64,000 nt of DNA from Pseudomonas gingeri (lineage in GTDB: Bacteria; Pseudomonadota; Gammaproteobacteria; Pseudomonadales; Pseudomonadaceae). The stretch lies in the NCBI RefSeq assembly GCF_013386165.1, contig NZ_JACAOS010000001.1:113476-177475 (forward strand), in the 5' to 3' direction. Shown here in pieces: positions 29,222 to 40,197 of this stretch. The notes under the pieces are model-generated. The model saw only the letters and a list, made by a program, of their open reading frames with translations, had not been told where the DNA came from and did no database searches. Position 1 is the stretch's first letter. Every line of letters starts with the position of its first letter. The position numbers and the translations under genes were made by a program.

Positions 29222-30718
29222 CTACATCAATCGCTTCCGTTCGCTGGAGGGGGCAATCCCCAGGGACTCACGGTATTTGGCGACGGTACGACGGGCCACC
29301 TGAATGCCTTGTGCCTCCAGTAAACCAGCGATCTTGCTGTCACTCAACGGCTTTTTCTGATTTTCCGCTGCAACCAGTTTTTTGATGATCGCGCGGATCG
29401 CCGTGGACGAGCATTCGCCGCCTTCGGAGGTGCTGACGTGGCTGGAGAAAAAATATTTCAGTTCATAGATACCGCGGGGGGTATGCATGAATTTCTGCGT
29501 GGTCACCCGGGAAATCGTCGACTCGTGCATGCCCACCGCCTCGGCGATGTCGTGCAGGACCAACGGCTTCATCGCCTCGTCGCCGTACTCCAGGAAGCCG
29601 CGCTGGTGCTCGACGATCTGGGTGGCGACCTTCATCAGGGTTTCGTTGCGGCTCTGCAGGCTCTTGATGAACCAGCGGGCTTCCTGCAACTGGTTGCGCA
29701 TGAAGGTGTTGTCGGCGCTGGTGTCGGCGCGGCGGACGAAGCCGGCGTACTGCGGATTGACCCGCAGGCGTGGCACCGATTCCTGGTTCAGTTCCACCAG
29801 CCAGCGTTCGTTGTCCTTGCGCACGATCACGTCGGGAACGACGTATTCGGCTTCGCTGGACTCGATTTGCGAGCCCGGGCGCGGGTTGAGGCTCTGGACC
29901 AGTTCGATGACCTGGCGCAGTTCGTCTTCCTTGAGCTTCATGCGGCGCATCAGCTGGCTGTAGTCGCGGCTGCCGAGCAGGTCGATGTAGTCGCTGACCA
30001 GGCGCTGGGCTTCGGCCAGCCAGGGTGTCCGGGCCGGCAACTGGCGCAGTTGCAGCAACAGGCATTCGCCCAGGTTGCGCGCACCGATACCGGCCGGCTC
30101 GAATTGCTGGATGCGATGCAGCACCGCTTCGATCTCGTCCAGCTCGATGTCCAGTTCCGGGTCGAAGGCGTCGAGGATTTCCTCGAGGGTTTCGTCCAGG
30201 TAGCCCTGATTGTTGATGCAGTCGATCAGGGTCACGGCGATCAGCCGATCGGTGTCGGACATCGGTGCCAGGTTCAGTTGCCAGAGCAGATGGCTCTGCA
30301 GGCTCTCGCCGGCCGAGGTGCGGGTGGTGAAGTCCCACTCGTCGTCATCGTTGCTTGGCAGGCTGCTGGCGCTGGTCTGGTAGACGTCTTCCCAGGCGGT
30401 GTCGACGGGCAGCTCGTTAGGAATGCGTTCGTTCCAGTCGCCTTCCTCGAGGTTGTCCACCGTCGGAGCGGTTTCCTGCTGGAAGGACGGTTCCTGGATT
30501 TCGGTATTGGGTTTGTGCTCGGCGTTGTCGGCCAGAGGGTCGGTATTGTCGAAGTCGTCGCCTTCTTCCTGGCGTTCGAGCATCGGATTGGACTCCAGGG
30601 CCTCCTGGATTTCCTGCTGAAGGTCCAGGGTCGACAATTGGAGCAGGCGGATGGCCTGTTGCAGCTGCGGTGTCATCGTCAGCTGCTGGCCCATTCTCAG
30701 GACTAGCGATGGTTTCAT
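29222..30718 (-). CDS. rpoN: RNA polymerase sigma-54 factor
   Basis: Alternative sigma factor for -24/-12 promoters (nitrogen, motility, C4-dicarboxylate uptake). The 498-residue protein has the Gln/Leu-rich region I ([19 protein letters not shown]), the acidic region II around residues 50-110, the core-binding region III and the C-terminal RpoN box [10 protein letters not shown] at residues 475-484. It heads the rpoN-hpf-ptsN-rapZ-ptsO group and follows lptB by 187 bases. All regions are intact. Confidence 0.97.
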   Translation of the reverse strand: MKPSLVLRMGQQLTMTPQLQQAIRLLQLSTLDLQQEIQEALESNPMLERQEEGDDFDNTDPLADNAEHKPNTEIQEPSFQQETAPTVDNLEEGDWNERIPNELPVDTAWEDVYQTSASSLPSNDDDEWDFTTRTSAGESLQSHLLWQLNLAPMSDTDRLIAVTLIDCINNQGYLDETLEEILDAFDPELDIELDEIEAVLHRIQQFEPAGIGARNLGECLLLQLRQLPARTPWLAEAQRLVSDYIDLLGSRDYSQLMRRMKLKEDELRQVIELVQSLNPRPGSQIESSEAEYVVPDVIVRKDNERWLVELNQESVPRLRVNPQYAGFVRRADTSADNTFMRNQLQEARWFIKSLQSRNETLMKVATQIVEHQRGFLEYGDEAMKPLVLHDIAEAVGMHESTISRVTTQKFMHTPRGIYELKYFFSSHVSTSEGGECSSTAIRAIIKKLVAAENQKKPLSDSKIAGLLEAQGIQVARRTVAKYRESLGIAPSSERKRLM

Positions 30719-30905
30719 GGCAGGGGCTTAACACCTTATTCGCCGGCGCGCATGCGCCATCCACTCTACAGGGCGCCGGGGCGCCAAACATAAGCAAATT
30801 ATATGCCTGAAACCCGAGCCTTTGCCTAGAGCGCTGTAACAATAAAAATCTTGTGGTTTTTATTGAACAGTCTGCGCTCTGGCACTTGATCCTTTACCGC
30901 GATGT

Positions 30906-31631
30906 CTACAGGCGGAACTCATGGCCCAGGTAGACTTCCTTGACCAGTTCGTTGGCCAGGATAGTGGCCGAATCGCCTTCGGCGATCAGCTGTCCATCAT
31001 TGACGATATAGGCTGTCTCGCAGATGTCCAGAGTCTCGCGGACGTTGTGGTCGGTGATCAGTACACCGATGCCCTTGGCCTTGAGGTGATGGATGATCTG
31101 TTTGATATCGCCAACAGAAATCGGGTCGACCCCGGCGAAAGGTTCATCGAGCAGGATGAATTTCGGCGCGGTGGCCAGGGCGCGGGCAATTTCCACGCGA
31201 CGTCGTTCGCCACCGGACAGGCTCATGCCGAGGTTGTCGCGGATATGGCTGATGTGGAATTCCTGCAACAGGCTTTCCAGTTCCTTGCGACGGCCGGCCT
31301 TGTCGAGTTCCTTGCGGGTCTCGAGGATGGCCATGATGTTGTCGGCTACCGACAGCTTGCGAAAAATCGACGCTTCCTGGGGCAGGTAGCCGATCCCGGC
31401 GCGTGCGCGGCCGTGCATCGGCTGGTGGCTGACATCCTGGTCGTCGATCAGCACGCGACCCTGATCGGCCTGGACCAGGCCGACGATCATGTAGAAGCAG
31501 GTGGTCTTGCCGGCACCGTTGGGGCCGAGCAGACCGACGATCTGCCCGCTGTCGATCGACAGGCTGACATCACGCACCACCTGGCGACTTTTGTAGGCCT
31601 TGGCCAGATGCTGGGCTTTCAGGGTTGCCAT
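30906..31631 (-). CDS. lptB: LPS export ABC transporter ATPase LptB
   Basis: ATPase of the LptB2FGC transporter that pulls lipopolysaccharide out of the inner membrane. The 241-residue product has Walker [10 protein letters not shown] near residues 36-44, signature LSGGERRR near 139-146 and Walker [13 protein letters not shown] near 158-169. The start overlaps the lptA stop by one base (TAATG), so the genes are translationally coupled. Confidence 0.97.
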   Translation of the reverse strand: MATLKAQHLAKAYKSRQVVRDVSLSIDSGQIVGLLGPNGAGKTTCFYMIVGLVQADQGRVLIDDQDVSHQPMHGRARAGIGYLPQEASIFRKLSVADNIMAILETRKELDKAGRRKELESLLQEFHISHIRDNLGMSLSGGERRRVEIARALATAPKFILLDEPFAGVDPISVGDIKQIIHHLKAKGIGVLITDHNVRETLDICETAYIVNDGQLIAEGDSATILANELVKEVYLGHEFRL

Positions 31632-32176
31632 TACTGCGCCTTCTGCTGGTCGGTTTTCTGCTTCGGCTGGATGACCATGTCGATGCGTGGGCGCGGTGCG
31701 GTGATCGCGCTACCGGTGGCGCGACCGGCCTGGGCGATCTGCTTCACCGTGTCGTAGACGATTTTCTCGCCTTCGGTGGTGTTGCCGTCGTTGATCACCT
31801 TGGCCTTGTCGATCAGGATGATGCGGTTCTGCTGGGCGTGGTACTGGATGGTCACGCCATAGCCCTGCACCGGCTTCGGATCGCCGACTTTCTGCAGTTG
31901 CTCGAAGTAGGCCAGGTTGCCCACGGAGGTCACTACGTCGATAGCGCCGTCCTTGGTCCGGGTCAGCGTCACGGTGTTGCCCTTGACGATCATCGAGCCC
32001 TGGGTAATGACCACATCACCTTTGTAGGTGGCGATGCCTTGCTTGTCATCCAGTTGAGCATCGTCGGCCTGGATACGGATGGGCTGCTGGTTATCGGTCG
32101 GCAGGGCCCAGGCGTTCACGTTTCCCAGTGCCGCACCGAGGCCAAGCAAAATAGGGAGGGTTTTAACGAGACTCAT
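31631..32176 (-). CDS. lptA: LPS transport periplasmic protein LptA
   Basis: Periplasmic beta-jellyroll protein that forms the bridge carrying LPS to LptDE. The 181 residues begin with a signal peptide ([24 protein letters not shown]). The OstA/LptA domain starts at [22 protein letters not shown]. The C-terminus is polar ([12 protein letters not shown]). It overlaps lptC by 14 bases and lptB by one base. Confidence 0.95.
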   Translation of the reverse strand: MSLVKTLPILLGLGAALGNVNAWALPTDNQQPIRIQADDAQLDDKQGIATYKGDVVITQGSMIVKGNTVTLTRTKDGAIDVVTSVGNLAYFEQLQKVGDPKPVQGYGVTIQYHAQQNRIILIDKAKVINDGNTTEGEKIVYDTVKQIAQAGRATGSAITAPRPRIDMVIQPKQKTDQQKAQ

Positions 32177-32735
32177 ACTGTCCTCTTACATTGGACAGCA
32201 GGTGTATCCGGCTGTCGTTCAAATACGCTTTCATTCCCTTGCCAGTGGTCACGCCGTCGGCGCCTTCGATTCTAACGGCTTGCTCGGTCTGCGCATATTG
32301 CTTCTGTGGGAATACTGTCATTCGACTGCTGGTAATGATGACTTCGCGCTGTAGTTCGTCGGTACGTGCTACCCGTACCGAGTCGATCAGTTCGATCTGG
32401 GTGCCGTCCGGGTTGACCTCGGCGTGCTCGCTCTGGACGTGCCAGGGGTAGACCGTGCCGCGATAGATGTGCATGTCGGGCTTGGTCACCAACGTCACGT
32501 CCGACGCCCTGAGGTGTTCGACCTTGTCACCGGTCAGGTCGTACTGCACCCGGCCGTCGGGCATGTACTGAATGCTGTGGGCATTGATAGCGTAGTAGTC
32601 GATCTGGGTTTCATCGACCTGCGCCGCCGGGCGCTCGAGAAAGCGTTCCGGACTGATGTTCCAGTAGCCAACGGCCGCGAAAATGGCGGCAATGACACCG
32701 AACAGCAGAATGTTGCGAATTTTCTTGCTCAGCAT
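32163..32735 (-). CDS. lptC: LPS export protein LptC
   Basis: Bitopic inner-membrane protein handing LPS from LptB2FG to LptA. The 190-residue product has one N-terminal membrane helix (ILLFGVIAAIFAAVGYW) followed by a periplasmic jellyroll; the line YYAINAHSIQYMPDGRVQYDLTG fits the family. It starts 8 bases after kdsC and overlaps lptA at its end. Confidence 0.94.
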   Translation of the reverse strand: MLSKKIRNILLFGVIAAIFAAVGYWNISPERFLERPAAQVDETQIDYYAINAHSIQYMPDGRVQYDLTGDKVEHLRASDVTLVTKPDMHIYRGTVYPWHVQSEHAEVNPDGTQIELIDSVRVARTDELQREVIITSSRMTVFPQKQYAQTEQAVRIEGADGVTTGKGMKAYLNDSRIHLLSNVRGQYESR

Positions 32736-32743
32736 AAATAGCT

Positions 32744-33268
32744 CTACAGGTAGGCGGCATGAGCCGCTTCAAGGCTGCCCTGGGCTTGCAGGATCAGCTC
32801 GCAGAATTCACGGGCGGCGCCGTCGCCGCCGCGGGCCCGGGTAATGCCGTGGGCGTGTTCACGCACGAAGCTGGCGGCATTGGCCACGGCCATGCCCAGG
32901 CCGACGCGGCGGATCACCGGCAGGTCGGGCAGGTCATCACCCAGGTAGGCGACCTGTTCATAACTCAGGTTGAGCTGGGCGAGCAGGGCGTCAAGCACCA
33001 CCAGTTTGTCCTCGCGGCCCTGGTAGACGTGGGGGATGCCGAGGTTCTGCGCACGTCGTTCGACCAGTGCGGTTTTGCGACCGCTGATAATAGCGGTTTG
33101 CACGCCGGCGGCCATCAGCATCTTGATGCCCTGACCGTCGAGGGTGCTGAAGGACTTGAATTCGCTGCCGTCCTCGAGGAAGTACAGGCGACCGTCGGTC
33201 AGTACGCCATCGACGTCGAAGACCGCCAGTTTGATGGCTTTGCCGCGTTGCAACAATTCGTCGTTCAT
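32744..33268 (-). CDS. kdsC: 3-deoxy-D-manno-octulosonate 8-phosphate phosphatase
   Basis: HAD-type phosphatase that removes phosphate from Kdo-8-phosphate in lipopolysaccharide core synthesis. The 174-residue protein has the nucleophile motif FDVDGVLTDGRLYF near residues 17-30, Ser/Thr motif IISGRKT near 60 and the metal motif GDDLPDLPV near 115. It is small, as usual for the tetrameric C0-type HAD enzymes. It directly abuts kdsD. Confidence 0.96.
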   Translation of the reverse strand: MNDELLQRGKAIKLAVFDVDGVLTDGRLYFLEDGSEFKSFSTLDGQGIKMLMAAGVQTAIISGRKTALVERRAQNLGIPHVYQGREDKLVVLDALLAQLNLSYEQVAYLGDDLPDLPVIRRVGLGMAVANAASFVREHAHGITRARGGDGAAREFCELILQAQGSLEAAHAAYL

Positions 33269-34243
33269 TTACATCACTCCCGCGCGCAGCAGATCGTGCA
33301 TGTTCAGGGCGCCCACCGGGCGGTCGTCGCTGTCGACCACCACCAGCGCGTTGATCTTGTGGTCTTCCATGATTTTCAGGGCTTCGGCGGCGAGCATCTC
33401 GGCCCGCGCGGTCTTGCCGTGGTGGGTCATGACGTCTTCGATCAGGGCCGTATGGATGTCGATGGTGCGGTCCAGGGTCCGGCGCAGGTCACCGTCGGTG
33501 AAGATCCCGGCCAGGCGCCCATCGGCTTCGACGATCACGGTCATGCCGAGGCCTTTGCGAGTCATTTCCATCAGTGCATTTTTTAGCAGGGTGCCGCGCA
33601 AGACCTGTGGCAGTTCATCGCCGGCATGCATGACATTTTCCACTTTCAGCAGCAAGCGCCGGCCCAGGGCGCCGCCCGGATGGGAAAAGGCGAAGTCTTC
33701 GGCGGTGAAGCCGCGGGCCTCGAGCAGGGCCACCGCGAGTGCGTCGCCCATCACCAGGGCGGCCGTGGTGGAGGAGGTCGGCGCCAGGTTCAGCGGGCAG
33801 GCTTCATGCTCGACATGGACGTTGAGGTTGACTTCGGCGGCCTTGGCCAGCGGCGAGTCAGGGTTGCCGGTCAGGCTGATCAGCTGGATGCCCAGGCGTT
33901 TGATCAGCGGCAGCAGGGTGACGATTTCCGCAGTCGAGCCGGAGTTGGACAGGGCCAGGATGATGTCGTCCCGGGTGATCATGCCCATGTCGCCGTGGCT
34001 GGCCTCGGCGGGGTGGACGAAAAACGCCGTGGTGCCGGTGCTGGCCAGGGTCGCGGCGATCTTGTTGCCGATGTGCCCGGACTTGCCCATGCCGACGACA
34101 ACCACACGGCCTTTGCTGGCCAGAATCATTTCGCAAGCGCGTACGAAATCTGCGTCGATATGGGCCAGCAAGCCTTCTACGGCTTCGCGTTCGAGGCGGA
34201 TGGTGCGTTGTGCTGATTGAATCAGGTCGCTGGATTGGCTCAT
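33269..34243 (-). CDS. kdsD: Arabinose-5-phosphate isomerase
   Basis: Converts ribulose-5-phosphate to arabinose-5-phosphate, first step of Kdo synthesis. The 324-residue enzyme has an N-terminal SIS domain (GMGKSGHIGNKIAATLAST near residues 51-69, HPAEASHGDMG near 77) and two C-terminal CBS domains (about 205-265 and 275-324). It is first in the kdsD-kdsC-lptC-lptA-lptB string and divergent from mlaF. Confidence 0.96.
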   Translation of the reverse strand: MSQSSDLIQSAQRTIRLEREAVEGLLAHIDADFVRACEMILASKGRVVVVGMGKSGHIGNKIAATLASTGTTAFFVHPAEASHGDMGMITRDDIILALSNSGSTAEIVTLLPLIKRLGIQLISLTGNPDSPLAKAAEVNLNVHVEHEACPLNLAPTSSTTAALVMGDALAVALLEARGFTAEDFAFSHPGGALGRRLLLKVENVMHAGDELPQVLRGTLLKNALMEMTRKGLGMTVIVEADGRLAGIFTDGDLRRTLDRTIDIHTALIEDVMTHHGKTARAEMLAAEALKIMEDHKINALVVVDSDDRPVGALNMHDLLRAGVM

Positions 34244-34534
34244 GTCAGAAATCGTATAGCCTGATGAAAAGGCGCGATTATAGCGGTAATGCCTTCTTCA
34301 CTCACACTAGATCATTGCGTTTTGCGCGGTGCCTGTAGGAGTTTGCCTTCGGTTTTTATCTCGCAAGCTGTCAAGCCCGGCTGTATTTATCCTGAACAAG
34401 GGTGGCTTCGGCCTTGGGCGGCTCGTATCAGCGGTGATATAGTTCGCGGCTAGTTCGGCCCGCTCAGGAAGTCTGCGCCTCTTTTAAAGAGAGGCCTGGT
34501 GTCCGAGTCCGAGGCTGCATCGCAAGGAGTTTAG

Positions 34535-35344
34535 ATGAGCGCCGATAACGCCTACGCGGTCGAGCTGAAGGGTGTGACCTTCAAGCGCGGTGCGCGCAGC
34601 ATCTTCAATAATGTCGACATTCGTATCCCGCGAGGCAAGGTCACCGGCATCATGGGGCCTTCCGGGTGCGGCAAGACCACCCTGTTGCGTCTGATGGGGG
34701 CACAACTGCGCCCCAGCGGTGGCGAAGTCTGGGTCAATGGTCAGAATCTCCCGACACTGTCGCGCGGCGATCTGTTCGACGCGCGCAAGCACATGGGAGT
34801 GCTGTTCCAGAGCGGTGCGTTGTTCACCGACCTGGATGTTTTCGAGAACGTTGCCTTTCCGCTGCGGGTTCACACCGAACTGCCGGAAGAAATGATTCGT
34901 GACATTGTTCTGCTCAAATTGCAGGCCGTCGGCCTGCGCGGAGCGATCGACCTGATGCCCGACGAGCTGTCCGGTGGTATGAAGCGTCGTGTGGCATTGG
35001 CCCGGGCGATTGCCCTGGACCCGCAGATCCTCATGTACGACGAACCGTTCGTCGGCCAGGACCCGATCGCCATGGGCGTTCTCGTGCGCCTGATCCGCCT
35101 GCTCAATGATGCCCTGGGTATCACCAGCATCGTGGTGTCCCACGATCTGGCCGAAACCGCCAGCATCGCCGACTACCTTTATGTGGTCGGTGATGGTCAG
35201 GTGCTCGGGCAAGGCACCCCGGAAGAACTGATGAACGCCGATAACCCGCGTATCCGCCAGTTCATGAAGGGCGATCCCGACGGTCCTGTGCCGTTCCACT
35301 TTCCGGCGACGGACTACCGTGCCGACCTGTTGGGGAAGCGCTGA
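34535..35344 (+). CDS. mlaF: Mla phospholipid transporter ATPase MlaF
   Basis: ATPase of the MlaFEDB complex that keeps outer-leaflet phospholipid asymmetry. The 269-residue product carries Walker [10 protein letters not shown] near residues 39-47, signature LSGGMKRR near 145-152 and Walker [14 protein letters not shown] near 165-177. AAGGAG precedes the ATG. It begins the mlaFEDCB group and is separated from divergent kdsD by about 290 bases, which must hold both promoters. Confidence 0.96.
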   Translation: MSADNAYAVELKGVTFKRGARSIFNNVDIRIPRGKVTGIMGPSGCGKTTLLRLMGAQLRPSGGEVWVNGQNLPTLSRGDLFDARKHMGVLFQSGALFTDLDVFENVAFPLRVHTELPEEMIRDIVLLKLQAVGLRGAIDLMPDELSGGMKRRVALARAIALDPQILMYDEPFVGQDPIAMGVLVRLIRLLNDALGITSIVVSHDLAETASIADYLYVVGDGQVLGQGTPEELMNADNPRIRQFMKGDPDGPVPFHFPATDYRADLLGKR

Positions 35345-35346
35345 TA

Positions 35347-36144
35347 ATGCGCAAGAAATCACTTATCGAGAGAGTGCGTCTGTTTGGCCGCTCGGGCCTG
35401 GACATCCTCGCTGTGCTCGGCCGTTCGACGCTGTTCCTGTTCCACGTGCTGTTCGGCCGCGGTGGCATCGGCGGCGGCTTCGGGCTGCTGGTCAAGCAAC
35501 TGCATTCCGTGGGCGTGATGAGTCTGGTGATCATCGTCGTCTCCGGGGTCTTTATCGGCATGGTCCTGGCCTTGCAGGGCTTCAATATCCTTTCCAGCTA
35601 CGGTTCCGAACAGGCGGTGGGGCAGATGGTCGCCCTGACGCTGTTGCGTGAACTCGGGCCGGTGGTCACCGCGCTGCTGTTCGCCGGACGTGCCGGTTCG
35701 GCGCTGACCGCCGAAATCGGCAACATGAAGTCCACCGAGCAACTGTCCAGCCTGGAGATGATCGGTGTCGATCCGCTCAAGTACATTGTCGCGCCGCGAC
35801 TCTGGGCCGGTTTCATTTCCCTGCCGCTGCTGGCAATGATCTTCAGTGTGGTCGGGATCTGGGGTGGTTCGTGGGTGGCAGTGGATTGGCTGGGGGTCTA
35901 CGACGGCTCCTACTGGGCCAACATGCAGAACAGCGTGACCTTCAGCAGCGATGTGCTGAATGGCATCATCAAAAGTATTGTGTTCGCCTTCGTGGTGATC
36001 TGGATTGCCGTGTTTCAAGGCTACGATTGTGAACCCACTTCCGAGGGGATCAGCCGTGCCACGACCAAGACCGTGGTTTATGCCTCCCTGGCAGTGCTGG
36101 GCCTTGACTTTATTCTGACCGCCTTGATGTTTGGAGATTTCTGA
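35347..36144 (+). CDS. mlaE: Mla phospholipid transporter permease MlaE
   Basis: Inner-membrane permease of 265 residues with about five membrane helices. The conserved stretches [15 protein letters not shown] near residues 64-78 and [24 protein letters not shown] split over 98-122 are family signatures, with [12 protein letters not shown] near the end. It begins 2 bases after mlaF and overlaps mlaD by one base. Confidence 0.95.
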   Translation: MRKKSLIERVRLFGRSGLDILAVLGRSTLFLFHVLFGRGGIGGGFGLLVKQLHSVGVMSLVIIVVSGVFIGMVLALQGFNILSSYGSEQAVGQMVALTLLRELGPVVTALLFAGRAGSALTAEIGNMKSTEQLSSLEMIGVDPLKYIVAPRLWAGFISLPLLAMIFSVVGIWGGSWVAVDWLGVYDGSYWANMQNSVTFSSDVLNGIIKSIVFAFVVIWIAVFQGYDCEPTSEGISRATTKTVVYASLAVLGLDFILTALMFGDF

Positions 36145-36611
36145 TGCAAAACCGCACCCTGGAAATCGGTGTCGGCCTTTTTCTGCTGGCTGGCATCCTG
36201 GCTTTGCTGCTGCTTGCGTTGCGGGTCAGTGGACTGTCCCCTACGACAAACACTGAAACGTATAAATTATATGCGTACTTCGACAATATCGCCGGTTTGA
36301 CTGTCAGAGCCAAGGTGACCATGGCCGGTGTGACGATCGGCAAGGTCACGGCGATCGATCTGGACCACGACAGTTTCACCGGCCGGGTGACCATGCAAGT
36401 TGAAAAACGCGTGAACAACCTGCCGACTGATTCCACTGCGTCTATCCTCACGGCGGGCTTGCTCGGTGAGAAGTACATCGGCCTCAGCGTGGGCGGGGAA
36501 GACACCTTGCTCAAGGATGGTGGGACTATCCACGACACCCAGTCGTCGCTGGTGCTGGAAGATCTGATCGGTAAATTCCTGCTCAATACCGTGAACAAAG
36601 ACGCCAAATGA
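36144..36611 (+). CDS. mlaD: Mla MCE-domain protein MlaD
   Basis: Bitopic membrane protein of 155 residues: an N-terminal helix (FLLAGILALLLLALRVSGL) and one periplasmic MCE domain (YFDNIAGLTVRAKVTMAGV near residues 45-63) that forms the hexameric lipid channel. The start overlaps the mlaE stop as TGATG, indicating coupling. Confidence 0.95.
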   Translation: MQNRTLEIGVGLFLLAGILALLLLALRVSGLSPTTNTETYKLYAYFDNIAGLTVRAKVTMAGVTIGKVTAIDLDHDSFTGRVTMQVEKRVNNLPTDSTASILTAGLLGEKYIGLSVGGEDTLLKDGGTIHDTQSSLVLEDLIGKFLLNTVNKDAK

Positions 36612-36622
36612 GGAGTTTTTCC

Positions 36623-37282
36623 ATGATCTCGATGTTGCGACGTAGTCTGCTGGTGCTGCTGGCGACCTTGCCGCTGATGGGCAATGCCCTGGCAGACACG
36701 TCGGCCCACGATCTGGTCAAGAGCACCACTGACCGGATGCTGGCTGACCTGACCGCCAACAAGGCCCAGTACAAGCAGAACCCCAAGGCCTTCTATGATG
36801 CGCTGAACACCATCGTCGGCCCGGTGGTGGACGCCGAAGGTATTTCCAAAAGCATCATGACGGTCAAGTACTCGCGCAAAGCCACGCCCGAGCAGATGAA
36901 AACCTTCGAAGAGAACTTCAAGAAGGGGCTGTTCCAGTTCTACGGCAATGCCTTGCTGGAGTACAACAACCAGGGCATCACCGTCGATGCGCCCAAGGAT
37001 GAGTCGGGTGATCGCACCAGCGTCGGCATGACCGTCAAAGGCAACAACGGTGCCGTCTATCCGGTTTCCTATACCCTTGAGAAAATCAACGGTGAGTGGA
37101 AGCTGCGCAACGTGATCATCAACGGCATCAATATCGGCAAGCTGTTCCGCGATCAGTTCGCCGATGCGATGCAGCGTAACGGCAACAACCTGGACCAGAC
37201 CATCAACAACTGGGCTGGCGAAGTGGAGAAGGCCAAGGCCGAATCCGAGAAGAACCCGCAGAAGGGGGCGCAGAGTGAGTGA
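36623..37282 (+). CDS. mlaC: Mla periplasmic phospholipid shuttle MlaC
   Basis: Soluble periplasmic lipid carrier between MlaA in the outer membrane and MlaFEDB. The 219-residue product has a signal peptide (MLRRSLLVLLATLPLMGNALA) and a MlaC/Ttg2D domain. The ATG at 36623 is preferred over ATG 36608 because GAGGAG sits 7 bases before it. The line LRNVIINGINIGKLFRDQF near residues 155-173 is the conserved C-terminal motif. It overlaps mlaB by 8 bases. Confidence 0.94.
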   Translation: MISMLRRSLLVLLATLPLMGNALADTSAHDLVKSTTDRMLADLTANKAQYKQNPKAFYDALNTIVGPVVDAEGISKSIMTVKYSRKATPEQMKTFEENFKKGLFQFYGNALLEYNNQGITVDAPKDESGDRTSVGMTVKGNNGAVYPVSYTLEKINGEWKLRNVIINGINIGKLFRDQFADAMQRNGNNLDQTINNWAGEVEKAKAESEKNPQKGAQSE

Positions 37283-37580
37283 AGCCAGCGTTCGCTCCGG
37301 TGAAGCAGGTGAACTGCTGCTGGCCGGCGTGATCGACTACAGCACCGGCCCGGCCTTGCGCAAGGACGGGCAGGCGCTGATCAAGGCCAGCGCTGCGCCG
37401 GCCCTGGTGGTCGACTGTTCCGCCGTGGAGAAATCCAGCAGTGTGGGCCTGGCCTTGCTGCTGGCGTTCATGCGTGACGCCGCCGAGGGTGGCAAAGCCC
37501 TGAGCATTCGCGCCATGCCGCAAGACATGCGCGAAATCGCCGAGGTTTCCGAGTTGACGGAAATCCTCGGCGTTCATTGA
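37275..37580 (+). CDS. mlaB: STAS-domain Mla subunit MlaB
   Basis: Cytoplasmic STAS-domain subunit (101 residues) that binds MlaF. The domain is seen in LVVDCSAVEKSSSVGLALLLAFMR (residues split across 40-65), with the conserved Ser cluster where anti-sigma antagonists carry the phosphorylated Ser. The start GTG at 37275 lies inside the end of mlaC, 8 bases of overlap, so translation is coupled. It ends the mlaFEDCB group. Confidence 0.9.
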   Translation: MSEASVRSGEAGELLLAGVIDYSTGPALRKDGQALIKASAAPALVVDCSAVEKSSSVGLALLLAFMRDAAEGGKALSIRAMPQDMREIAEVSELTEILGVH

Positions 37581-37612
37581 TGTTATTACTGACAAGAGCG
37601 CCATGAATAAAG

Positions 37613-37666
37613 AAGCCCCCCGTCAGAGTCCTGCAATGCGGGGTTCGCAGGCGCGGGGCTTTTTTT
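37613..37666 (+). terminator. Rho-independent terminator after mlaB
   Basis: AAGCCCC at 37613-37619 pairs with GGGGCTT at 37655-37661, with an inner CTGC/GCAG arm between them, and the stem runs into a T tract. It lies about 30 bases after the mlaB stop and just before ibaG. Confidence 0.75.
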
Positions 37667-37712
37667 GTATGATGGCCAACCCGTGCGCGTTGGGCGCCGA
37701 TTGAGGTTGAGC

Positions 37713-37964
37713 ATGCAGGCCTACGAAGTAAAGAGCTTCCTTGAAGGAAAGCTGTCGGGCTCTCTTTCCCAAGTGCAGGTCGAAGTTGAAGGCGAAGGCT
37801 GCAACTTCCAGCTGAACGTGATTAGCGACGAACTGGTGGCCCTGAGCCCGGTGAAGCGTCAGCAGAGCATCTATGCCCATTTGAACCCGTGGATCGCTGA
37901 TGGCAGCATCCATGCGGTCACTATGAAATTTTTCAGCCGCGCGGCTTGGGCCGAGCGCACCTGA
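37713..37964 (+). CDS. ibaG: BolA-family protein IbaG
   Basis: Small BolA-type protein (83 residues) linked to acid stress and iron-sulfur glutaredoxin complexes. The BolA region shows VEGEGCNFQLNVISDEL near residues 24-40 and RQQSIYAHLNPWIADGSIH, with Cys30 at the position that can bind an Fe-S cluster with a glutaredoxin. Location between mla genes and murA is conserved in gammaproteobacteria. The ATG at 37713 gives the full domain. Confidence 0.92.
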   Translation: MQAYEVKSFLEGKLSGSLSQVQVEVEGEGCNFQLNVISDELVALSPVKRQQSIYAHLNPWIADGSIHAVTMKFFSRAAWAERT

Positions 37965-37970
37965 GCCTGA

Positions 37971-39254
<1,284 letters not shown>

Positions 39255-39268
39255 TGCCTGACGCTGCC

Positions 39269-39373
39269 CTGTAGGAGCCGGCTTGCCGGCGATGGACGCG
39301 AAGACACCGCGGTGTTTCAGTTGTACCGTGTCGTCGTTGAAGTTTATCGCCAGCAAGCCGGCTCCCACAGGGG
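39269..39373. repeat. Inverted REP pair
   Basis: GTAGGAGCCGGCTTGCCGGC near 39271 and the inverted ATCGCCAGCAAGCCGGCTCC near 39346 flank about 55 bases. The pair lies between murA and hisG, where it may separate their transcripts. Confidence 0.82.
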
Positions 39374-39430
39374 AGGCGGACCAGTCTGTTAGAGTGTTGC
39401 AATATCCTGATTGAAGGACTGAGTTTCCCC

Positions 39431-40066
39431 ATGCTGACCATTGCACTGTCCAAGGGCCGCATTCTCGACGACACCCTGCCGCTGCTTGCAGAAGCGGGCA
39501 TCGTACCGACCGAGAATCCGGACAAAAGCCGCAAGCTGATCATCCCCACGACCCAGGACGACGTTCGCCTGCTGATCGTACGGGCCACTGACGTGCCGAC
39601 TTATGTCGAGCATGGTGCGGCCGACCTCGGTGTGGCCGGTAAAGATGTGCTGATGGAATACGGCGGCCAGGGTCTGTATGAGCCCCTGGACCTGCAGATC
39701 GCCCAGTGCCGGCTGATGACCGCCGGTGCCATCGGTGCCGTCGAGCCCAAGGGCCGTCTGCGGGTGGCGACCAAGTTCGTCAACGTTGCCAAGCGCTACT
39801 ACGCCGAACAGGGCCGTCAGGTCGATATCATCAAGCTCTACGGCTCCATGGAGCTGGCGCCATTGATCGGCCTGGCCGACAAGATCATCGACGTCGTCGA
39901 CACCGGCAATACCTTGCGGGCCAACGGCCTGGAACCCCAGGAACTGATCGCGACCATCAGTTCGCGCCTGGTGGTGAACAAGGCTTCGATGAAAATGCAG
40001 CACGCCCGCATCCAGTCCCTGATCGACACCCTGCGCAAGGCAGTCGAGTCGCGACACCGCAACTGA
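39431..40066 (+). CDS. hisG: ATP phosphoribosyltransferase, short form
   Basis: First enzyme of histidine synthesis. At 211 residues it is the short HisG_S form that lacks the C-terminal regulatory domain and needs HisZ, which must be encoded elsewhere. The PRPP motif [16 protein letters not shown] near residues 152-167 is clear, and [10 protein letters not shown] opens the protein. It begins hisG-hisD-hisC. Confidence 0.96.
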   Translation: MLTIALSKGRILDDTLPLLAEAGIVPTENPDKSRKLIIPTTQDDVRLLIVRATDVPTYVEHGAADLGVAGKDVLMEYGGQGLYEPLDLQIAQCRLMTAGAIGAVEPKGRLRVATKFVNVAKRYYAEQGRQVDIIKLYGSMELAPLIGLADKIIDVVDTGNTLRANGLEPQELIATISSRLVVNKASMKMQHARIQSLIDTLRKAVESRHRN

Positions 40067-40197
40067 TTCAATTGCGCGGCCTTGAGCCGCGCCCATCTAT
40101 CCGTGTCATAGCCAGAATTCTCAGGTGCCCACGCGGATGGCTTGGTAGTCTTGCGGCGCCTGAGATTTGTTGTTCTCCCATTATTGAGGCTCCCGCT

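Noticed and set aside
29438..30706. A 422-codon open frame antisense to rpoN
   Set aside because: It is an antisense artefact within rpoN; the product has no recognisable fold.
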